DNA from: Phymorhynchus buccinoides | Taxonomy: Eukaryota; Mollusca; Gastropoda; Neogastropoda; Raphitomidae | Direction of reading: 5' to 3' | Length of the DNA: 64,000 bases | NCBI GenBank assembly: GCA_017654935.2 | Contig: CM065699.1 | Coordinates: forward strand, 45,561,948-45,625,947 | Notes under the pieces: generated by a model | What the model was told of the DNA's origin: nothing | Database searches by the model: none | The model's input: the letters and a program-made list of their open reading frames with translations, nothing else | Part shown: piece after piece, positions 54,968-64,000 of the stretch | How positions within the stretch are numbered: the stretch's first letter is position 1 | How the letters are laid out: every line of letters starts with the position of its first letter | Program-made: the position numbers and the translations under genes

Positions 54968-57900
54968 AAAGTGACGACAACACTGGCATACACACTACAC
55001 AGTGACAACAACACTGGCATACACACTACACAGTGACAACAACACTGGCATACACACTACACAGTGACAACAACACTGGCATACACACTACACAGTGACA
55101 ACAACACTGGCATACACACTACACAGTGACAACAACACTGGCATACACACTACACAGTGACAACAACACTGGCATACACACTACACAGTGACAACAACAC
55201 TGGCATACACACTACACAGTGACAACAACACTGGCATACACACTACACAGTGACAACAACACTGGCATACACACTACACAGTGACAACAACACTGGCATA
55301 CACACTACACAGTGACAACAACACTGGCATACACACTACACAGTGACAACAACACTGGCATACACACTACACAGTGACAACAACACTGGCATACACACTA
55401 CACAGTGACAACAACACTGGCATACACACTACACAGTGACAACAACACTGGCATACACACTACACAGCGACAACAACACTGGCATACACACTACACAGTG
55501 ACAACAACACTGGCATACACACTACACAGTGACAACAACACTGGCATACACACTACACAGTGACAACAACAACTGGCATACACACTACACAGTGACAACA
55601 ACACTGGCATACACACTACACAGTGACAACAACAACTGGCATACACACTACACAGTGACAACAACAACTGGCATACACACTACACAGTGACAACAACACT
55701 GGCATACACACTACACAGTGACAACAACAACTGGCATACACACTACACAGTGACAACAACACTGGCATACACACTACACAGTGACAACAACACTGGCATA
55801 CACACTACACAGTGACAACAACACTGGCATACACACTACACAGTGACAACAACACTGGCATACACACTACACAGTGACAACAACACTGGCATACACACTA
55901 CACAGTGACAACAACAACTGGCATACACACTACACAGTGACAACAACACTGGCATACACACTACACAGTGACAACAACACTGGCATACACACTACACAGT
56001 GACAACAACACTGGCATACACACTACACAGTGACAACAACACTGGCATACACACTACACAGTGACAACAACACTGGCATACACACTACACAGTGACAACA
56101 ACACTGGCATACACACTACACAGTGACAACAACACTGGCATACACACTACACAGTGACAACAACACTGGCATACACACTACACAGTGACAACAACACTGG
56201 CATACACACTACACAGTGACAACAACACTGGCATACACACTACACAGTGACAACAACACTGGCATACACACTACACAGTGACAACAACACTGGCATACAC
56301 ACTACACAGTGACAACAACACTGGCATACACACTACACAGTGACAACAACAACTGGCATACACACTACACAGTGACAACAACACTGGCATACACACTACA
56401 CAGTGACAACAACACTGGCATGCACACTACACAGTGACAACAACACTGGCATATACACTACACAGTGACAACAACACTGGCATACACACTACACAGTGAC
56501 AACAACACTGGCATACACACTACACAGTGACAACAACACTGGCATACACACTACACAGTGACAACAACACTGGCATACACACTACACAGTGACAACAACA
56601 CTGGCATACACACTACACAGTGACAACAACACTGGCATACACACTACACAGTGACAACAACACTGGCATACACACTACACAGTGACAACAACACTGGCAT
56701 ACACACTACACAGCGACAACAACACTGGCATGCACACTACACAGTGACAACAACACTGGCATACACACTACACAGTGACAACAACACTGGCATACACACT
56801 ACACAGTGACAACAACACTGGCATACACACTACACAGTGACAACAACACTGGCATACACACTACACAGTGACAACAACACTGGCATACACACTACACAGT
56901 GACAACAACACTGGCATACACACTACACAGTGACAACAACACTGGCATACACACTACACAGTGACAACAACACTGGCATACACACTACACAGTGACAACA
57001 ACACTGGCATACACACTACACAGTGACAACAACACTGACATACACACTACACAGTGACAACAACACTGGCATACACACTACACAGTGACAACAACACTGG
57101 CATACACACTACACAGTGACAACAACACTGACATACACACTACACAGTGACAACAACACTGACATACACACTACACAGTGACAACAACACTGACATACAC
57201 ACTACACAGTGACAACAACACTGACATACACACTACACAGTGACAACAACACTGACATACACACTACACAGTGACAACAACACTGACATACACACTACAC
57301 AGTGACAACAACACTGACATACACACTACACAGTGACAACAACACAGACATACACACTACACAGTGACAACAACACAGACATACACACTACACAGTGACA
57401 ACAACACTGACATACACACTACACAGTGACAACAACACAGACATACACACTACACAGTGACAACAACACAGACATACACACTACACAGTGACAACAACAC
57501 TGACATACACACTACACAGTGACAACAACACAGACATACATACTACACAGTGACAACAACACAGACATACACAGCACACAGTGACAACAACACTGACATA
57601 CACACTACACAGTGACAACAACACAGACATACACACTACACAGTGACAACAACACAGACATACACACTACACAGTGACAACAACACAGACATACACACTA
57701 CACAGTGACAACAACACAGACATACACAGCACACAGTGACAACAACACAGACATACACACTACACAGTGACAACAACACAGACATACACAGCACACAGTG
57801 ACAACAACACTGACATACACACTACACAGTGACAACAACACAGACATACACACTACACAGTGACAACAACACAGACATACACACTACACAGTGACAACAA

Positions 57901-58300
57901 CACAGACATACACACTTTTCAGTGACAACAACACAGACATACACAGCACACAGTGACAACAACACACACATACACACTACACAGTGACAACAACACTAAA
58001 CATACACACCACACAGTGACAACAACACTTTTTTTTCATACACACTACACAGTGACAACAACACAGACATACACACACACACAGTGACAACAACACAGAC
58101 ATACACAGATACACAGTGACAATAACACATTACATACATTACTGTATGCATTCAATGTGACAACAACACAGACATACAACTTACTACACAGTGACAACAA
58201 CACAGACATACACAGCACACAGTGACAACAACACTGACATACACACTACACAGTGACAACAACACAGACATACACAGCACACAGTGACAACCAGTTGCTG
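54968..58300. repeat. 31-bp minisatellite filling GSS intron 5
   Basis: About 107 units of 'tgacaacaacactggcatac' plus 'acactacacag'. The unit changes from 'ctggcat' to 'ctgacat' to 'cagacat' variants toward 58300, so related variants are clustered. It occupies nearly all of the 3.39-kb intron between exons 5 and 6. Confidence 0.97.
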
Positions 58301-58349
58301 CAACGCCACAAGAGATCTTTTCAACGTAGATGAACAACATGAACCTCAC

Positions 58350-58392
58350 CTCTTCTGGTGTGTACTGTTTTTTGGCCAGGTCCAGTGTGTAC
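58350..58392 (-). CDS. GSS: GSS exon 5 (clean copy)
   Basis: 43 bp from a TTACCAG acceptor to a GTGAGG donor, completing the codon left by exon 4 and ending in phase 0. It encodes 'YTLDLAKKQYTPEE', aligned to the 'VLSVLSKTKEA' helix of GSS. A very small exon, but both phases fit exactly. Confidence 0.9.
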
Positions 58393-58539
58393 CTGGTAAG
58401 AAAAACAACACAATAATAATAATATTACATCAGTGACATGTCATAAGCAATTAAAACCTCAAACCCCACCCCATGTAAGAAACCACACTAAGATGTCTTT
58501 TTTGCGTCTAAAATGATAACGCGCACTCAACACAACTAC

Positions 58540-60825
58540 TCCCCGGACAAGTACCCCAGGACAGTCACCCCACAACTACCCCCGCAACTACACCCACACA
58601 CACACACAACTACCCACACAACACACCCAGGACAAGTACCACCCACAACACACACACACACAGGACAACACCCCCCGTGTATGTACTCCCCGGACATATA
58701 TATACTTCATAAATCATAACCCCCGGACAACTATTAATGTATACATTCAATGTGCCCCCTAGGACAACTACCCCCCAGGACAGTTTCAATCACATGAATT
58801 CCCCGGACAATTAGCAACAAGTACCCCCCTAGGACAGTTTGGATTTGGACAACTGTTGGACAACTACCCCCCGGACAACTACTCCCCGGACAAGTACCCC
58901 AGGACAGTGGACAACTACCCCCTAGGATACCCCCCAGGACAGTATCCCCAGGACAACTACCCCCCGGACAACTACGGACAGAAGCCCCAGAAGTCATGGG
59001 ACAACAACTGACAACTACCCCCCGGACAACTACACAAGGGGCCCAGGACAGTCATCCCCAGGACAACTACCCCCTAGGACAACTACCCCCTAGGACAGTA
59101 TTTGATAGGACAACTACCCCCCGGACAACTACCCCCCGGACAACGGCCCCAGGACAGTCATCCCCAGGACAACTACCCCCCGGACAACTACCCCCTAGGA
59201 CAACTACCCCCCGGACAACTACCCCCCGGACAAGTACCCCAGGACAGTCATCCCCAGGACAACTACCCCCCGGACAACTACCCCCCGGACAAATTATTGG
59301 ACAGTCATGGACAACTACCCCCTAGGACAACTACCCCCCGGACAGTCATCCCCAGGACAACTACCCCCCGGACAACTACTCCCCGGACAAGTACCCCAGG
59401 ACAGTCATCCCCAGGACAACTACCCCCTGGGACAACTACCCCCCGGACAACCCCCCCGGACAAGTACAGTCCCCCAGGACAACTACCCCCCGGACAACTA
59501 CCTACAACTACTTTTGAGGACAAGTACCCCAGCCCGGACAACTACCCCCCGGACAAGTACCCCCCGGACAGTAACCCCCTGGACAACTACCCCCTAGGAC
59601 AACTACCCCCCGGACAAGTACCCCCGGACAGTCATCCCCAGGACAACTACCCCCTAGGACAACTACCCCCCGGACAAGTACCCCAGGACAGTAGAGGACA
59701 ACTACCCCCTAGGACAACTACCCCCTGGACAAGTACCCCCGGACAGTCATCCCCTAGGACAACACCCCCTGGACAACTACCCCCCTAGGACAACTACCCC
59801 CGGACAAGTACCCCTAACATCATTTTGGACATGTACCCCCCACAAGTACCCCCCGGACAGTCACCCCCTAGGACAACTACCCCCCGGACAAGTACCATGT
59901 GTTATTGGACAGTGGTAGAAACTACCCCCCGGACAACTACAACCCGGACAGTCTGGGACAACTACCCCCCGGACAACTACCCCCCAGGACAGTCACCCCC
60001 TGGACAACTACCCCCTAGGACAACTACCCCCCTAGGACAACTACCCCCCAGGACAACTACCCCCCTGAAAACATAGTCAAATAAAAAAAGTGAAAAAATG
60101 GACATGTTTTTTTTAACTTGTATATTATATTTTATTTTACATTTCATGGACTAATTTATATATACAAGGCAATTACACACCAGCAATTATATACAAGGCA
60201 AAATGTTCTTCATATAATCTACAGTATGTTGTGTGCAATACCTTGTAGAAATTACGCGGAATTATACGGTCCAAAGCAAGAAGCACTGTGGCGGTACCAT
60301 AGCCGATGAGGTTTAACCGAGGCGTGGTTGCTGCTACACCTATCTGATCTGTATTGTTAAAAAGTCGGGTGTTGCACTGCCTCCGGGCATTGCCTCCAGT
60401 ATTGTTCCCACCATCTTTGTATCTACAAATGTCCCATATGTGTCTGTTCCAGACCGAGAGGACGCAAAACACCATTTTTCATTCATTCATTCGCCATAGT
60501 CGGCCACAACTCTAACTATAAGCGCTCGGTGATGGCCTTGTATTTGCCGCGTTGTGGTGGAGCCGCTTGTCCAGCTAGTATCGGGAGGTGTAGCTGTCCT
60601 AATACCGTGTGTGTGTGTGTGTGTGTGCGTGTGCGTGTGTGCGTGCATGCGTGTGTGTGTGTGCGTGTGCGTGTGTGTGCGTGTGCGCACTCCAATTTCT
60701 TTAACAATAATGTTTAAAAAATAATGTGGGGGGGGTACTTGTCCAGGGGGTAGATGTCCTAGGAGGGTACTTGTCCGGGGGGGTTTTTTTGAGTTGATTT
60801 GATTTGATTTGGTAGTTGTCCTGAT
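58540..60825. repeat. GGACAACTACCCCC arrays (right-arm copy)
   Basis: A ~1.5-kb array (58540-60070), a spacer with SINE C (60284-60480) and a GT run (60608-60690), then a short opposite-orientation array (60725-60825). This is the mirror image of 33797-36090, with unit numbers differing between copies. Confidence 0.8.
60284..60480 (+). mobile_element. SINE family C copy (right-arm copy)
   Basis: 'gtggcggtaccatagccgat' to 'agaccgagaggacgcaaaac', the counterpart of 34123-34335. A CATT repeat follows. Confidence 0.8.
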
Positions 60826-61274
60826 ACCAACTCAACAACCCCGAGGTTTGAAGATCACAAAAGCGCGGCTAGTCAAATAGTGTCAAATGTTGTATCCACC
60901 GTCGTTGGCAAGGTACTCATTAATTAATGAAAAGCTGTCTCATGAGCCTCCTAATATTTAGTCAAAGAAGCCCTGAGCGATGGCTCCTTAATCTGACTGG
61001 TCAGTCCAACAGTTGTCACAGACTAAAGGACAATCTGTGGACCCCCCCTACACGAATGTGAAGAAATAGCTGTATTTGTATATCAGACATGTCACCAGAG
61101 TCGTGCATCGGGGTGTACCTCAATGGAGTGAACCAGACCAGTAAGGTTTCATGACACCACCTCACACCATCCAACCAAGTCAATGACAATGGCTGTGACG
61201 TTTCCACAGTTTTCCCTTCTTTTGAAATCACAAATCACACGATCCTTCCATGAGTCTGTACGTTCCCCGCTCAC
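60826..61274. other. GSS intron 4, region next to exon 4
   Basis: Nearly identical to 33360-33810 inverted. A 71-codon frame exists in both arms, but it has no recognisable domain and lies beside a donor, so it is taken as intronic. Confidence 0.5.
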
Positions 61275-61456
61275 TTGTACAGACGCGTAAGGGCAGTAGC
61301 CATGCCTCCACCGGCGATTGCGATGGTGTTGAATTCGATCTGTTTGAGCTGCAGCTGGCTGGACGGGGGGATGCCGGCTGAAGGGACTGTGGCAGGGGCA
61401 GGGTCACCCGTCACTCTCATCATGAAGTCATTGCGGTAGCAGTCCAGGCTGAGGGG
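61275..61456 (-). CDS. GSS: GSS exon 4 (contig 3 copy)
   Basis: 182 bp, identical in reading to 33178-33359 as far as I can compare, with the same acceptor and donor. This is the copy that joins in phase to exons 5-12 on the same strand. Exons 1-3 are not found on this strand within the window and would lie beyond 64000 if the contig is long enough. Confidence 0.94.
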
Positions 61457-61499
61457 CTGAAAGCAAACAGGGGGATGGAATTCTTTTTTTCTGGAGACA

Positions 61500-63957
61500 G
61501 TGTTGGGAGAGAGGGGGTGGGGAGAGAGAGAGAGGGGTAGAGATAGAGATAGGGGTGGTGAGAGAGCTAGAGAGGTGGAGATAGAGAGAGAGGGGTGGAG
61601 ATAGAGAGAGAGGGGTGGAGAGAGAGAGGTTGTAGAGAGAGAGAGAGAGGGGTGGAGATAGACATAAAGAGAGAGAGAGAGAGGGGTGGAGATAAATATA
61701 TCGAGAGGTGGAGAGAGAGAGATGGAGATAGACAGATAAAGAGAGAGAGAGGTGGAGAGAGAGAGATGGAGATAGACAGATAAAGAGAGAGAGAGGTGGA
61801 GAGAGAGAGATGGAGAAAGACAGATAAAGAGAGAAAGAGAAGTGGAGAGAGAGGGAGGTGGAGAGAGATAGAGAGAGGTGGGCATATAGAGAGAGAGGTG
61901 GAGATAGACAGAGAGAGGTGGGCATATAGAGAGAGAGGTGGAGAGAGATAGAGAGAGGTGGGCATATAGAGAGAGAGGTGGAGAGAGATAGATAAAGAGA
62001 GAAAGAGGTGGAGAGAGATAGAGAGAGGTGGGCATATAGAGAGAGAGGTGGAGAGAGATAGAGAGAGGTGGGCATATAGAGAGAGAGGTGGAGAGAGAGA
62101 GAGGGGTGGAGATAGACAGATAAAGAGGTGGAGAGAGATAGAGAGAGGTGGGCATATATAGAGAGAGAGGTGGAGAGAGATAGAGAGAGGTGGGCATATA
62201 TATAGAGAGAGGTTGAGAGAGAGAGGTGGAGATAGAGAGAGGTGGGCATATAGAGAGAGAGGTGGAGAGAGAGAGGTGGAGATAGAGAGAGGTGGGCATA
62301 TAGAGAGAGAGGTGGAGAGAGAAAGGGGTGGAGATAGACAGATAAAGAGAAAGAGAGGTGAAGAGAGAGGGGTGGAGATAGACAGATAAAGAGAGAGAGA
62401 GAGAGTGGTGGGATATAGAGAGAGAGGTGGAGAGAGAGAGGTGAAGAGAGAGAGGGGTGGAAATAGACAGATAAAGAGAGAAAAAGATGGAGAGAGAGAG
62501 AGGTGGAGAGAGAGGGGTGGATATAGACAGATAAAGAGAGAGAGAGAAGTGGAGAGAGATAGATAGAGAGAGGTGGGCATATAGAGAGAGAGGTGGAGAG
62601 AGATAGATAAAGAGAGAAAGAGGTGGAGAGAGATAGAGATAGGTGGGCATATAGAGAGAGAGGTGGAGAGAGAGGGGTGGATATAGACAGATAAAGAGAG
62701 AGAGAGAAGTGGAGAGAGATAGATAGAGAGAGGTGGGCATATAGAGAGAGAGGTGGAGAGATATAGATAAAGAGAGAAAGAGGTGGAGAGAGATAGAGAG
62801 AGGTGGGCATATAGAGAGAGAGGTGGAGAGAGATAGAGAGAGGTGGGCATATAGAGAGAGAGGTGGAGAGAGAGAGAGGGGTGGAGATAGACAGATAAAG
62901 AGGTGGAGAGAGATAGAGAGAGGTGGGCATATATATAGAGAGAGGTGGAGAGAGATAGAGAGAGGTGGGCATATATATAGAGAGAGGTGGAGAGAGATAG
63001 AGAGAGGTGGGCATATAGAGAGAGAGGTGGAGAGAGAGAGGTGGAGATAGAGAGAGGTGGGCATATAGAGAGAGAGGTGGAGAGAGAGAAAGGGGTGGAG
63101 ATAGACAGATAAAGAGAAAGAGAGGTGAAGAGAGAGGGGTGGAGATAGACAGATAAGAGAGAGAGAGAGAGAGGTGGGTAGATAGAGAGAGAGGAGGATG
63201 AGAGAGAGGTGGAGAGAGAGAGGGGTGGATATAGACAGATAAAGAGAGAAAAAGGTGGAGAGAGAGAGAGGTGAGAGAGAGGGGTGGATATAGACAGATA
63301 AAGAGAGAAAAAGGTGGAGAGAGAGAGAGAGGTGGGTATAGAGAGAGAGAGGTGGAGAGAGAGAGGGGTGGATATAGACAGATAAAGAGAGAGAGAGGTG
63401 GAGAGAGAGAGAGGTGGATATAGACAGATAAAGAGAGAGAGAGAGGTGGGTATATAGAGAGAGGTGGAGAGAGAGGTGGAGAGAGAGGGGTGGATATAGA
63501 CAGATAAAGAGAGAGAGAGGTGGAGAGAGAGAGAGGTGGATATAGACAGATAAAGAGAGAGAGAGAGGTGGGTATATAGAGAGAGAGTGGAGAGAGAGGT
63601 GGAGAGAGAGGGGTGGATATAGACAGATAAAGAGAGAGAGAGGTGGAGAGAGAGAGGTGGATATAGACAGATAAAGAGAGAGAGAGAGGTGGGTATATAG
63701 AGAGAGAGGTGGAGAGAGAGAGGTGGAGAGAGAGAGGGTTGGATATAGACAGATAAAGAGAGAAAAAGGTGGAGAGAGAGAGAGAGAGAGAGAGGTGGGT
63801 ATATAGAGAGAGAGGTGGAGAGAGAGAGGGGGGTGGATATAGACAGATAAAGAGAGAGAGAGGTGGAGAGAGAAAGAGGGGTGGAGATAGACAGATAAAG
63901 AGAAAGAGAGGTGTAGAGAGAGGTGGAGAGATACACACAGATACACAGAGAGAGAGA
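61500..63957. repeat. GA-rich compound minisatellite (right-arm copy)
   Basis: Reverse complement of the CT-rich array at 30661-33120. Small unit-number differences are visible (for example around 63140-63200). Long frames on the minus strand are artefacts. Confidence 0.95.
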
Positions 63958-64000
63958 GCAAAGTCAAAGTCAAAAAATGGTTTAATTGTTAGGCCTCTGG

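Larger units (their letters stand above)
53780..64000 (-). repeat. Right arm of the ~10-kb inverted duplication
   Basis: Reverse complement of 30619-41000, with the same order of exons 4-7, arrays and SINE. It continues past the window end at 64000. Exons in this arm are free of indels. Confidence 0.93.

Noticed and set aside
54968..58300. A possible CRISPR array (regular 31-bp units)
   Set aside because: Units are contiguous with no variable spacers, the context is an animal intron, and no cas genes exist. It is a minisatellite.

Overview
This is animal nuclear DNA with spliced genes, large repeat-filled introns, LINE, SINE and MITE debris and very long microsatellites and minisatellites. 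The gene sequences and repeat types suggest a marine lophotrochozoan, most likely a gastropod mollusc, but the species cannot be named from the window. Two fixed 500-base N gaps (17270-17769 and 41001-41500) divide it into three contigs.

Contig 1 (1-17269) holds the 3' half of a minus-strand PANK4 gene (4'-phosphopantetheine phosphatase; five exons between 16857 and 6457). It also holds nested MITEs, several SINE copies and a decayed CR1/Jockey-type LINE (about 12.69-15.86 kb). Contig 2 (17770-41000) holds a possible first exon of an unknown secreted or membrane protein (minus strand, 18391-18229), a broken R2/NeSL-like retrotransposon carrying a 202-bp MITE, and the 5' exons of glutathione synthetase (GSS) on the plus strand (exon 1 at 24383 to exon 7 at 40690). 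Contig 3 (41501-64000) holds GSS exons 4-12 on the minus strand, ending at a stop codon at 45978.

The main result is that the two parts of GSS belong to one gene. Joining exons 1-3 (plus strand, contig 2) to exons 4-12 (minus strand, contig 3) gives twelve exons whose splice phases all agree and which total 1488 bp, or 495 codons plus a stop. Exons 4-7 occur twice, because 30.6-41.0 kb is an inverted copy of 64.0-53.8 kb and runs right up to the 500-N gap. The contig 2 copy of exons 5-7 carries many single-base indels while the contig 3 copy is clean. The simplest reading is that contig 3 was scaffolded backwards and the unpolished end of contig 2 overlaps it. A true inverted duplication is the alternative.

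A second theme is that fragments of exon edges, splice sites included, have been amplified into tandem arrays in the adjoining introns. This happens five times in two genes: PANK4 twice, and GSS exons 2, 8 and 9. Other GSS introns are dominated by unrelated minisatellites: a 31-bp unit fills intron 5, GGACAACTACCCCC-type units lie in intron 4, a 55-bp unit in intron 8, and CT-rich units in intron 3. The two metabolic genes have unrelated roles (coenzyme A precursor turnover and glutathione synthesis); nothing in the sequence shows that they work together.
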